Assembly: GCA_027307115.1 (NCBI GenBank)
Contig: DAHUXN010000035.1
Location: 62,001 to 126,000 of the forward strand
Length of the DNA: 64,000 nucleotides
Source: Acidobacteriota bacterium
GTDB lineage: Bacteria; Acidobacteriota; Terriglobia; Acidiferrales; UBA7541
Direction: 5' to 3'
Position 1 is the stretch's first letter; each line of letters opens with the position of its first letter. Made by a program: the position numbers and the translations under genes. Below are positions 25,741 through 34,133 of the stretch, one piece after another. The notes beneath the pieces are model-generated. The model made no database searches and was not told where the DNA came from. It worked only from the letters and a program-made list of their open reading frames with translations.

Positions 25741-26884
25741 GCACTCCATCCCGCAGCGTGTCCGCACATTCGGCCATCACTTGGTGGACATCCACCAACG
25801 TCTGAATCTCTCTTTCCGGCTTTGCATTGCTTAAAAAAACAGCGGACGAATACGGATCATCCGGATGAAATCCGTGCATTCCCTCGGGCGCGGTCTTGCC
25901 GAAGAAGCTCGGCTCGATCAGAACACCTGGATTCATTAGGAAAACGGTCTTACCCTGCCGATCATCCGGAAAGTCGATTCCTAAATCTCTCTTTTCCGCT
26001 TGACTCAGGATATGCCCGCAATCCAATTCCGTGAGCCGCGAGGTGATTTGCTTTTCGGCCCGCTCATTGAAGAACCAGAAGCGCGCCATCGTCGAGTCGT
26101 AAAGAGCCAGATAGTCGCGCGGCATGACCAGATTGAGCTCGCGTATCTTACCGACCAGATCGTATCCCGAGCGTTTCGGAGTCATGCCGTGATCGGAAAG
26201 AACGTAGAACACCACTTCCTCGTCCGTCCTCCGCGCCGTTTCGTAAACCTCGCCCAGCCATTTCTCGTAACGGCTCAGCTGGTGCTCCACTCCCTGCGCG
26301 TCCTGGCAAGCGTTGTGCAAATAAGCGTCCAGCTCGGAAAGATAGAGAAAGTAAAAATCATATTTGCCTTCGTTCATGTCTTGCTGCGCCGTATGAACGA
26401 TTTCCTGGTCCGAAAACTGGTGGTAGGAATAAGTGCGGTAGCGAACGCCGAGTTCCTCCAGCCGGTCAAACAATGACGAAGGAACGCCGCCGGGGCGGTA
26501 GATATCTTTCTTCTCACAGATATCGAAGTACGGGAGAAGCTCCACCGGAACTCCGTAAAGCTGGAAATATCCGCCGAACCGGCTCATCCGCTGGGAGATA
26601 AATCGAATCCCTCGCCGCACCACTCTATGGTTCAAAATCGACGGGGGCAAGAAACGAAACCAGCGAACCCATCGGAATGGTGATCGCTCGGGATCGTAAT
26701 AGAAAAGATTCCAGTGGCCTGACTCCCTCGGCAGCTTTCCGCTCAGCAGCGTCGGGATCGCCCCTGAACTGAATCCCAAAACCGTTCTCACTTCCCTGCG
26801 ATACGTCAAAATATCGGGCAGGAGCGGGCGATCTTTAATGTACGTCCACCCCAGCGCATCAATGAGCGTGAAAACAGCAATCAT
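25727..26884 (-). CDS. Alkaline-phosphatase-superfamily hydrolase (type I phosphodiesterase-like)
   Basis: A 385-residue protein with the metal-binding outline of the alkaline phosphatase superfamily. The aspartate is in TLIDALGW near the N-terminus, the nucleophile region is FSSGAIPTLLSG, the second aspartate/histidine pair is LSDHGM, and a late histidine is in GMHGFHPDDPYSSAVFL. No signal peptide is evident, so it appears cytoplasmic. Such enzymes cleave phosphomono- or diesters, including nucleotide sugars and phosphoglycans. Being wedged between a methyltransferase and a glycosyltransferase in the polysaccharide operon, it may trim or transfer a phosphate-containing group. Substrate and direction are unknown. 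Confidence 0.75.
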   Translation of the reverse strand: MIAVFTLIDALGWTYIKDRPLLPDILTYRREVRTVLGFSSGAIPTLLSGKLPRESGHWNLFYYDPERSPFRWVRWFRFLPPSILNHRVVRRGIRFISQRMSRFGGYFQLYGVPVELLPYFDICEKKDIYRPGGVPSSLFDRLEELGVRYRTYSYHQFSDQEIVHTAQQDMNEGKYDFYFLYLSELDAYLHNACQDAQGVEHQLSRYEKWLGEVYETARRTDEEVVFYVLSDHGMTPKRSGYDLVGKIRELNLVMPRDYLALYDSTMARFWFFNERAEKQITSRLTELDCGHILSQAEKRDLGIDFPDDRQGKTVFLMNPGVLIEPSFFGKTAPEGMHGFHPDDPYSSAVFLSNAKPEREIQTLVDVHQVMAECADTLRDGVHAER

Positions 26885-27703
26885 TTACTTGGCCCCGTTA
26901 CCGTTGATTCGTTTTTGAGCAATTCCAAGAACGGCGGCTCCGTGAGCAGGTTCGTTGTATAGGTCCATATAGGCCAGGGTTTTCAGTAAAGGATAAACGC
27001 CCGCAAAGACGATCGGATTCGGATGATTGTCGCCAATGGAGAAGAACAAGTCGAACGACAGCGTGCCCCATCGGCCATACGTATAGCGGATTTCAATCGG
27101 GTCCGCGCCGACCTCTTCAAATAGGGTCTTCAAACCATCGGTAGAATACCCGTCTCTCACATGGCCGTATTCCGATGGCTCGAAACCGACGCGCTGTTCC
27201 CGCCAGGCAACAGACCGGAGGTGCCGCGGCTGCGGAACGGAAGGAGACGTAATTAACAGATACCCGCCTGGTTTCAGAGCTTGCGTCAGATTCAAAAACG
27301 CCGCCTTGTCGTCGGGAATATGTTCCATCACGTCCGAGCAAATCACCACGTCGAATTCGTTCCGAAAGGGCAAATGGCATATATCGGCACGAAGGTAAGA
27401 CACGTTTTGCGCGTTTACCCGGCGACGGATTGACTCCGCCATTTCGATACGGTCTCCCTCCAATTCCAAACCAACCAGGCTCCATCGGGGATGCCTTTCG
27501 GCCAGATAGGTCAATAAATCACCGCGGCTGCATCCGGCGTCGAGGAGCTTCACAGGTCTGCCGTTCAATGGCAGATTCCCTATCGAACGCAAGACATGCT
27601 GGAGCCGGATCCACCCGGGGACGTGAGGTTCGCCTAACAGCGTGTAAGCGGCTCGCCTCTTCCAGTCTTTCTCGACATATTTTTTGCCTTCACCTAATCG
27701 CAT
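26885..27703 (-). CDS. Class I SAM-dependent methyltransferase
   Basis: About 272 residues. The SAM-binding motif I is KLLDAGCSRGDLLTYLAERHP, followed by the acidic strand end SLVGLELEGDR, motif II around FDVVICSDVMEHIPDDKAAFLNLTQALKPGGYLLITSPS, and the Rossmann-type C-terminal segment. The pattern CSDVMEHI is typical of sugar or small-molecule methyltransferases in polysaccharide clusters. I use ATG 27703, which overlaps the end of the deacetylase gene by 14 bases; the earlier in-frame frame lies within that gene. It likely methylates a sugar of the repeat unit, which is an inference from context. Confidence 0.82.
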   Translation of the reverse strand: MRLGEGKKYVEKDWKRRAAYTLLGEPHVPGWIRLQHVLRSIGNLPLNGRPVKLLDAGCSRGDLLTYLAERHPRWSLVGLELEGDRIEMAESIRRRVNAQNVSYLRADICHLPFRNEFDVVICSDVMEHIPDDKAAFLNLTQALKPGGYLLITSPSVPQPRHLRSVAWREQRVGFEPSEYGHVRDGYSTDGLKTLFEEVGADPIEIRYTYGRWGTLSFDLFFSIGDNHPNPIVFAGVYPLLKTLAYMDLYNEPAHGAAVLGIAQKRINGNGAK

Positions 27704-28673
27704 GGCTGGGTTTTTCCTTCGGGGCTGCGCCTCGCGGCGAAACGAATTCGCCGTCCGAGATCGTTGCCTCCAGGCTGGGGGATTTGAAAAACTGCGATTC
27801 CGCCGCAAGCCGGCGGGGGAGACCGTGAGAATCCATGTACTCCGCAAACGTGCCGCACGAAAATTCCTGGAGGATGCGGCGCACTTTGCCGAGCGTGCTT
27901 TCCAAATTCACATACGATTTAAATCGACGATATGCGCTCATCTGCAATCGCGGATGCCGCGGATCAATTTCCCGCGGATGAATATAAAAAATCACGGGAC
28001 GCCCGGCCGATTCGATTCGCGCCGCCATCCGCGAGATCACCCGATATGGAAACAATCGCAGATAGCCTCCTCCGGAAAAGCACATGCGCTTGCCGAGAAC
28101 GCTGGCCACGGAAATCGGGAACTCGGCAATCTCCCCCGTATTCGTCACGGTCGTATACGGCCCCATCGGCGATGAGTCCCAACCTCCGTGTCCCCGTTTT
28201 GCCGGGAATACGGATGAGTCGTACGCATAACCGGCGGCAATCAACTCGCCAAAAAACCACGGTGCAGCTTCGGTTGTCGAAAATCCGGCCGCTCGATATC
28301 CGCGTACGGCCGCTCCGCTCAAGTCTTCCAGAAGCTTCCGCGACATCAGCGCATCTTTGCGAAACTCCTCGGGCGTCATTTGAAATACCAAACGGTGCGC
28401 AAACCCGTGCGACGCGATTTCATGCCCTCGCCGAACCGCTTCACGCACGAGTTGCGGATATCGGCCGGCAATCCATCCGAGGAAAAAACAGGTGACCTTC
28501 GAGCCGCTCTCGTCGAAAATATCCAGTAACGTTAGGAAATTTTTCTCCACGCAACCCGGCAGGTCTTGCCATGCACCGATGGGCGGCGCGGACGGTACGT
28601 CGAGGATGTGGTACCAATCCTCCACGTCTACCGTGAAAACGTTCTGGACCGGTTGGCTGGGCGTTTTTTTCAT
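27690..28673 (-). CDS. PEP-CTERM-system polysaccharide deacetylase
   Basis: About 327 residues of the NodB-homology fold. The start MKKTPSQPVQNVFTVDVEDWYHILD contains the metal-binding aspartate of motif 1 (DVEDWYH). Motif 2 is EIASHGFAHRLV (SHGxxH). Later motifs include FRxxG-like VRGYRAAGFST and a His in VIFYIHPREIDPRHPRL. This arrangement matches the DUF3473-type deacetylase seen in exosortase-associated loci, which removes N-acetyl groups from the polysaccharide. I chose ATG 28673 because the family begins with TVDVEDWYH; the longer frame upstream is a shadow of the FemAB gene. It lies immediately after the FemAB-like gene on the same strand. Confidence 0.88.
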   Translation of the reverse strand: MKKTPSQPVQNVFTVDVEDWYHILDVPSAPPIGAWQDLPGCVEKNFLTLLDIFDESGSKVTCFFLGWIAGRYPQLVREAVRRGHEIASHGFAHRLVFQMTPEEFRKDALMSRKLLEDLSGAAVRGYRAAGFSTTEAAPWFFGELIAAGYAYDSSVFPAKRGHGGWDSSPMGPYTTVTNTGEIAEFPISVASVLGKRMCFSGGGYLRLFPYRVISRMAARIESAGRPVIFYIHPREIDPRHPRLQMSAYRRFKSYVNLESTLGKVRRILQEFSCGTFAEYMDSHGLPRRLAAESQFFKSPSLEATISDGEFVSPRGAAPKEKPSHAIR

Positions 28674-28693
28674 TTCCGAAGTTCCCAAAACCG

Positions 28694-29716
28694 CTACGGA
28701 ATCGCTCGAACAATCCTGGGTCCCAAGAAGTTTGCCACGCCCAGCGGCAGGCGTTTCCACGCGGCTATCGCCAACCGGAAGCGCGGGTTGTCGGGCCGCA
28801 GTTGAGGTGCAGGCTTCCCTTGCTGCGTCCAGTAATTCCAGGGCAGCGAAATCTCTTCGCAGGGCCACTGGGCTTTGAACCGCTGTGTGCCGCTGCCGGG
28901 CGTGCAACGGCCCAGATCCACGCAACGAAATCCGTTCTGGCTCGCCCACTCCAGCGCCTTCCAATAGAGAAGCACCGTGGAATTTTTCCCGCGCGCCTCG
29001 GGCGTGGAAGCAATCCACGGCAACTCCACTTGGTCCCGATATGTCGTGATCCACGTCGCCGCGACAGGTTCCCGCCCGTCGCGCACCACCAAAATCTGTG
29101 TTGTGCTTCCCGCGCACTTCAAAAAATTCTCGAACCAGCGCTTCGGATATACGGGTGTGCCCAAATTCCGCATGTTGCAGGAAAAAACGGAATAAAACTC
29201 ATCGAGAAGCTCTTCCTTGCCCCATGCCGACTGGAGGCCCTGCTTTTCCGCGCCGCGAACCTTGTTGCGAAGACGGGAGCTCAATTTCCCAAACAGCAAC
29301 TCCGGCGAAGCGGGCAAAGGTACTTTCATGCAGACCTTAGCGGCGCTGCTTTGCCAGCGATTCGTGAGCACGTCGCCTTGGCGAAGTTCAATATAATCCG
29401 CGCCGGATTCCTTTGCGATCTCCTCCGCTTTCCGTAACAGCGTCTCCCGCGCGACCGTGTCGCTGGCCAGCACTCCCCCGTAAGAGCAAAAGGGCATCGA
29501 GACCAGAAATCGTCCCCACAGCCAGCTTTTCATCTCCACCAAAGGCAGGACGCCCCGGATCTGTCTCTGCTCCCGAGCTTCCAGATAGAAAGTGCTGTGC
29601 CCGTAAGTTTCTTCAATCAGCCGTTTCCACAACCAACGGTGGTAGTTCGAGGCTTGCGGGTGCCCTTCGACGTAGGCATCCCATTCAGCAGCGTTCTCAC
29701 ACGGGCCCGCGTTCAT
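28694..29716 (-). CDS. PEP-CTERM-system FemAB-like protein
   Basis: About 340 residues of the FemAB/GNAT superfamily. Features are ASNYHRWLWKRLIEETYGHSTFYLEAREQRQIRGVLPLVEMKSWLWGRFLVSMPFCSYGGVL, then KLSSRLRNKVRGAEKQGLQSAWG, LPWIASTPEARGKNSTVLLYWKALEWASQNGFRCVDLGRCTPGSGTQRFKAQWP. This fits the exosortase-associated FemAB family. The start ATG 29716 overlaps the stop of the GT2 gene by four bases. It is the second FemAB protein of the cluster (see 16371-18131) and lacks the GNAT extension. Peptide or amino-acid transfer onto a sugar is plausible but has not been shown for this family. Confidence 0.85.
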   Translation of the reverse strand: MNAGPCENAAEWDAYVEGHPQASNYHRWLWKRLIEETYGHSTFYLEAREQRQIRGVLPLVEMKSWLWGRFLVSMPFCSYGGVLASDTVARETLLRKAEEIAKESGADYIELRQGDVLTNRWQSSAAKVCMKVPLPASPELLFGKLSSRLRNKVRGAEKQGLQSAWGKEELLDEFYSVFSCNMRNLGTPVYPKRWFENFLKCAGSTTQILVVRDGREPVAATWITTYRDQVELPWIASTPEARGKNSTVLLYWKALEWASQNGFRCVDLGRCTPGSGTQRFKAQWPCEEISLPWNYWTQQGKPAPQLRPDNPRFRLAIAAWKRLPLGVANFLGPRIVRAIP

Positions 29717-30894
29717 GCTTTTTCGACCTCCGCCTGTCGCTCGGGTCCCCGTGACTGAGACGCAACCTCCCAGACCGCGAACCTTCGGCCCAAGCACGCT
29801 TGCGCAATCCCAAGCAGCGCGGCCGTGTGCACCAGCACAAAATAATAGCAAATAGAAATCAGCTTCCCGGCCCGCAACCCCAGAGTTTCCAAAACGGCAG
29901 CCAGGGCTGCGGCGGCATATGCCGCCAGTTGCAAAGCTAGGCACGCGAGGAAAAACTTGTTATGCGCCAGCAGGGCGCTGGCGAGCAATAGTACCGCCAG
30001 GGGCACCGGAACCAGCCATCGCAACAGCTTCCGCGAAAGGAATTGCCAGACCCGGATTCCTCTGACCTCTTTCCGCAAACGCCAAAATCCTAAAATGCCT
30101 TGTCCTGCTATGCGTTGCTTTCGCGAGAATTCCTCCCGCGGCGAAGCGGTGGACTTTTCAAAAGCCCGGGCGCTGGACTCAAAGAGAAGCGCGTAGCCCG
30201 CTCCGCCAATGCGGAGCGGCAACTCCATATCGTTTGCAAGATCGGGCTGCAATGTGCCGAACAGATTGCGGCGAATGCAAAAAATCGCCCCATCGCACAC
30301 CAGCACCGAACCTATGCGGCTTTCCAGCCGTGCCACGGAAGATTCATACCCAAGGTAAGCGCGTGTGCCAGAGACGACAGCCTGTCCTTCGTCGTGAATC
30401 GTTTGTTCCACGCCGGTGACGCAGCCGACGCGCGGATCCCCAAAGTGGCGCACCATTTTTCGCAGGCAATCGGCGCCAATATGCGAGTTGGCATCCGTAA
30501 AAAGAAGTACATCGCCAACGGCCTGTTGCGCCAATCGATTGAGCGCTTCGTTCTTGCCAACGCGCCGCTCCATGCGCAGCACGGTCAACCGCGGGTCGAC
30601 GATCGCCGCCAGAATTTCATCGGTCCGATCCTCGGAGGCATCGGAAGCAATCAGCAGTTGCAGAGAATTCACCGGGTAATCCCAAGCCAGCGTCTCTCGC
30701 ACCTTGCGTTCAATGTCTTTCTCTTCGTTTCGCGCGGAAATCAGAACCGAGACGCGCGGCAGAACCTGCTCGCCTTCGCTGGGATGAAATGGGCGCACCC
30801 TCCCAAGCATCCAGAGCAATAGGGGATAGCCCGCATAGACGTAGAGCAGCCAGGCAACGCTTGACCAGAACAAAAGTTCCCAAAAACGGCTCAT
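29713..30894 (-). CDS. Membrane-anchored GT2 family glycosyltransferase
   Basis: A 393-residue protein with an N-terminal membrane helix (ELLFWSSVAWLLYVYAGYPLLLWML), a GT2 catalytic domain (RVSVLISARNEEKDIERKVRETLAWDYP, LLIASDASEDRTDEI, VLLFTDANSH with DAN in place of DxD, then DGAIFCIRRNLF) and three C-terminal helices. This is the architecture of processive or polyprenyl-linked sugar transferases of the EpsO/IcaA type. It overlaps both neighbours by four bases (ATGA). It probably transfers sugar onto the lipid-linked glycan. Confidence 0.86.
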   Translation of the reverse strand: MSRFWELLFWSSVAWLLYVYAGYPLLLWMLGRVRPFHPSEGEQVLPRVSVLISARNEEKDIERKVRETLAWDYPVNSLQLLIASDASEDRTDEILAAIVDPRLTVLRMERRVGKNEALNRLAQQAVGDVLLFTDANSHIGADCLRKMVRHFGDPRVGCVTGVEQTIHDEGQAVVSGTRAYLGYESSVARLESRIGSVLVCDGAIFCIRRNLFGTLQPDLANDMELPLRIGGAGYALLFESSARAFEKSTASPREEFSRKQRIAGQGILGFWRLRKEVRGIRVWQFLSRKLLRWLVPVPLAVLLLASALLAHNKFFLACLALQLAAYAAAALAAVLETLGLRAGKLISICYYFVLVHTAALLGIAQACLGRRFAVWEVASQSRGPERQAEVEKA

Positions 30895-32279
30895 CGCGAG
30901 CCCCTGCTCAAGAGCAGGATCTTGATGGTCTGAAACATAATCAACAGATCGAGCCCCACGGAAATGTTCTTGATGTAAAACAAGTCGTAGGCGAGTTTCT
31001 CTTTATTGTCTTCGACGGTCACGCAGTAGCCGCGATTGATTTGTGCCCAGCCAGTGGCACCCGGCTTGACCGCCCAACGTTGCCGGTAATACGGAATCTT
31101 CTCCAGGCACTCCTGCTCTTGATTGGGAACGAACGGCCGCGGCCCCACGAAGTACATGTCGCCGCGCAAGATATTGATCAGTTGCGGCAGTTCGTCCAAG
31201 CGCGTTCGACGCAGCACTTTACCCACGCGAGTGAAGCGCTCGTCGGTTTTTTCCGCAGGCCTGTGGTTATCGTCGCGATCTGCGCCGTCCACCATCGTGC
31301 GAAACTTGAACAGCGTGAATGGCTTTCCGCCTTCGCCAATCCGATCTTGCTTGAAGATCGCTGGTCCCGGCGAGTCCAGCCGAATGGCAATCGCCACGAG
31401 GGCCATGACCGGCGCCGTTATCACAAAGCAAATCGAGGAAATCAGAAACGAAAAAACCCGTTTATAAATCAGCAACGGCCTCGAAAGCTGGAATCCGCTT
31501 GAAAAAAGCAGCCAGCTCAAATGCAGTGATTCAATCGGCACCTTGCCCGTGATCGCCTCGAAAACTTCGGACCCGTCCTGGATTCTTACTCCCCGGCTCT
31601 TTAGGCGCAAAAGCGCTTCCACCGGCAACCGGCCCCGCCGCTCGCCCATGGCGACAATCACCCGGCTCGCGCGATACGTTTGAACTTGACGGGATAGCTG
31701 TTCGAACTGCTCCGCTTCCGAAAGCGGCGACGCATTGCCATTTTCGAGACCACGAAGCTGGCCTACAATGCGCAGTCCCAGTTCAGATCGGGATTCGATT
31801 TCTTCAGTCAGCGGCTTCGCGAGCGGGCCATCCCCGAGGATTAGCGCCCTTTCGGCAAAACGAGGCATCGTGTTTACCAGGAGAAAGAGACGCCGCCACA
31901 GAAATACAAACAACGCAACCAGCAGGAATCCAATCAGGAAAATGCCCCGGCCAAGTTGCAGTTTCGGAAAAGCATAGTAAAGAACGGCCAGCAGGATACA
32001 CACGGTTCCCAGCACCTGCACCAGGCGCGTCAGCACTTCCCGGCGATTGCTCAGAATAAAGGAATCGTACAGATCGAAGTAATACATGCATATGATGAAC
32101 ACGGTGGCTACGACCAGGATCTTCACGAAGCCCTGCTCGTAGTTCAGCATCAACGTGGCGTCGCTCGTCCCCAATCGGGCGACAGTTGCCGCCACGAACG
32201 CGAGCGCCACCAGAAGCGCCTCAGAAATCCCCAGGAACAGGGTTCGCGTCGGGAAATAGGCGTTGAGAAAGCGGATCAC
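30891..32279 (-). CDS. Polyprenyl glycosylphosphotransferase (EPS priming sugar transferase)
   Basis: A 462-residue membrane protein that would transfer the first sugar-1-phosphate to undecaprenyl phosphate. The N-terminal half has about five helices and a nucleotide-binding-like CoA-fold domain (RALILGDGPLAKPLTEEIE). The C-terminal catalytic domain begins at KRVFSFLISSICFVITAPVMALVAIAIRLDSPGPAIFKQDRIGEGGKPFTLFKFRTM, then RFTRVGKVLRRTRLDELPQLINILRGDMYFVGPRP and WAVKPGATGWAQINRG. All these elements are diagnostic of the bacterial sugar transferase family, in its exosortase-system form. It overlaps both flanking genes by four bases. The exact priming sugar cannot be inferred. Confidence 0.93.
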   Translation of the reverse strand: MIRFLNAYFPTRTLFLGISEALLVALAFVAATVARLGTSDATLMLNYEQGFVKILVVATVFIICMYYFDLYDSFILSNRREVLTRLVQVLGTVCILLAVLYYAFPKLQLGRGIFLIGFLLVALFVFLWRRLFLLVNTMPRFAERALILGDGPLAKPLTEEIESRSELGLRIVGQLRGLENGNASPLSEAEQFEQLSRQVQTYRASRVIVAMGERRGRLPVEALLRLKSRGVRIQDGSEVFEAITGKVPIESLHLSWLLFSSGFQLSRPLLIYKRVFSFLISSICFVITAPVMALVAIAIRLDSPGPAIFKQDRIGEGGKPFTLFKFRTMVDGADRDDNHRPAEKTDERFTRVGKVLRRTRLDELPQLINILRGDMYFVGPRPFVPNQEQECLEKIPYYRQRWAVKPGATGWAQINRGYCVTVEDNKEKLAYDLFYIKNISVGLDLLIMFQTIKILLLSRGSR

Positions 32280-33166
32280 TCACTGCCCTCCGAGTCCTTC
32301 CCCTTTGCGGAGTTGTTGCCGTTCGACCGTCGCGGTGTAGCTGCATAATACTGATCGTAATAGTTGACGCGATCGAATTCAGTGGCGCCGTTTAGGACCA
32401 CTCCGATCAATTTCGGATTGTCCAAACTCTCCAACCCTTTTTTAAGCGCCTTGATCGGCGCCACTCCTTCACGAACCACCAACAAAGTTCCATCCACCAA
32501 ACGGTTCCAGATGTTCGGATCCGCCATGGGCAGAAGCGGCGTCGAATCCACTACTACCCAGTCAAACGAACCACCAAGCTGCGCAAACGCTTCGCTGAAC
32601 CGCGCGGACTGCAGGACGTCGCCGGGTTGATCGAAGCGGCCACCCGCAGGCAGAAACCATAGCGGCAGATCATTGATGCGATAAACATAATTGCTGATTA
32701 CCGCGTTCGAGTCCTTCCACCAGTGATTCAGGCCTTTCAAGTGGCTGACTCCGAGAAGTGAAGTCAGCGCTGGATTGTGAAGATCGCCCTCCACGAGCAA
32801 TACCCGGTTCTGCGAATGCCGCGCCAGGGTCACGGCCAGATTGGCAGCGACCAGCGTCTTGCCCTCGTCCACCACGCCGCTTGTGATTTGCATCGACTTC
32901 AGTTCTCGCTTCGCCCGAATATTATTCAGGCGCGTTACGAGCACGCGGAACTTTTCAGCAGCCAGGCTTTGAGGCTCGGTCAGCGCCACAAGATGGCCGA
33001 TCGGCGCCACTTGAGCTTGCACTGCAACGGCACTGTCCATTTCGTTCGAACCAACCGCGACGTTGTTAAAGGCGTCGGCGGCCGGCTGCGACGTTTCTGT
33101 CAGCACGATGCCTTTCTGCTGATTTTCCATTTCTGATTTACGCAAGGCTTCATATAAGCGGCTCAT
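32276..33166 (-). CDS. BY-kinase: EPS tyrosine autokinase (CpsD/XrtA-associated)
   Basis: A 296-residue cytoplasmic kinase. The Walker A loop is GVVDEGKT (97-104), with the Walker A' strand VVVDSTPLL and other BY-kinase elements (LVAANLAVTLARHSQNRVLLVEGDLHNPALTSLLG). A tyrosine cluster YYDQYY sits at 269-274 close to the C-terminus, the usual autophosphorylation tail. It should work with the Wzz-like membrane protein at 34134-35753, which carries the transmembrane part, to set chain length or assembly timing. It overlaps the ATPase gene upstream and the priming transferase downstream by four bases each. Confidence 0.92.
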   Translation of the reverse strand: MSRLYEALRKSEMENQQKGIVLTETSQPAADAFNNVAVGSNEMDSAVAVQAQVAPIGHLVALTEPQSLAAEKFRVLVTRLNNIRAKRELKSMQITSGVVDEGKTLVAANLAVTLARHSQNRVLLVEGDLHNPALTSLLGVSHLKGLNHWWKDSNAVISNYVYRINDLPLWFLPAGGRFDQPGDVLQSARFSEAFAQLGGSFDWVVVDSTPLLPMADPNIWNRLVDGTLLVVREGVAPIKALKKGLESLDNPKLIGVVLNGATEFDRVNYYDQYYAATPRRSNGNNSAKGKDSEGSE

Positions 33167-34128
33167 TCTGTTTTCACTCCTGACTCGAGTTTCGCTTCGT
33201 CGAGCTGTTTTTCGGAAGCTCCATCCAGCTCTTCGATCATTCGGAACAATGCTTTCAGGGTCTTCTTACGTGATTCTGCGTCCTCGGATTCCGGCGCAGA
33301 CGTAGTACATGGAATATCCATGCGAAAATCCGACGCCACTTCCTGAACGATCTCCGGGGTGATTTGCTTCACTTGTTTCACGTACCCGGAGACAAGCGAG
33401 TTTTCGCACAATGTGTTGATCAGTCGCGGAATCCCATGCGAGAACTGATGAATCGCCGCGATCCCTTCTTCCGAAAAAATCGACGATCCGTGCGAGTTCG
33501 CACCCGCCAGTTCCAGCCTGCGGCGAATGTATCCCCGCAGTTCCTCGGCGCCTAACGGCTCAAGCCGGCAGCGCAATCCGATTCGTTGCTTCAGTTGCCG
33601 CAAATGCGGGGAATCGAGTTTGCGATCGAGCTCTGGCTGTCCCACCAGAACGATTTGCAGCAGTTTCTGCTGCGACGTCTCCAAATTTGTCAGCAAGCGT
33701 ACTTCCTCGAGCAATTCCCAGCTCAGCAATTGCGCCTCGTCCACCACCAGCGCCGCCGTGGTGCCTCGACGAAACCGGGCGATCAGGTAATTGTTCAAGT
33801 GCGCCAGCATCTCGCTCTTTGTCCGACCCGTGGTCGGCAGACGTAAATCCGTCAACATGTATCGCAGAAAATCCGGCACCGACAGACGGGGATTGAACAC
33901 ATAAGCAAACGCAATTTGATTGCGGTTCAGCGAGTCCAGCAGGCATCGCACGAGCAATGTCTTTCCGGTCCCAACCTCGCCCGTTACAACCACGAAACCC
34001 TTCCGCCGTTGCACGCCATAATTGAGGTTTGCGAGAGCCTCGTTATGGCGCGGCGTCGGATAGAAAAAGTACGGATCAGGACTGATCTCGAATGGATTTC
34101 GCGTCAATCCGTAAAATTTCCTATACAT
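33163..34128 (-). CDS. XrtA-system AAA ATPase (ExeA/GspA-like)
   Basis: A 321-residue AAA ATPase. The N-terminus MYRKFYGLTRNPFEISPDPYFFYPTPRHNEALANLNYGV is characteristic of the ExeA/GspA-like family found in exosortase-linked EPS operons. Walker A is GEVGTGKT (50-57) and Walker B is AALVVDEAQLL (about 126-133). The sensor region QKLLQIVLVGQPEL is also visible. Its role is not established, but it sits between the chain-length protein and the tyrosine kinase, suggesting coupling of ATP hydrolysis to polymer assembly. It starts five bases after the chain-length gene ends. Confidence 0.92.
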   Translation of the reverse strand: MYRKFYGLTRNPFEISPDPYFFYPTPRHNEALANLNYGVQRRKGFVVVTGEVGTGKTLLVRCLLDSLNRNQIAFAYVFNPRLSVPDFLRYMLTDLRLPTTGRTKSEMLAHLNNYLIARFRRGTTAALVVDEAQLLSWELLEEVRLLTNLETSQQKLLQIVLVGQPELDRKLDSPHLRQLKQRIGLRCRLEPLGAEELRGYIRRRLELAGANSHGSSIFSEEGIAAIHQFSHGIPRLINTLCENSLVSGYVKQVKQITPEIVQEVASDFRMDIPCTTSAPESEDAESRKKTLKALFRMIEELDGASEKQLDEAKLESGVKTE

Positions 34129-34133
34129 GTCCT

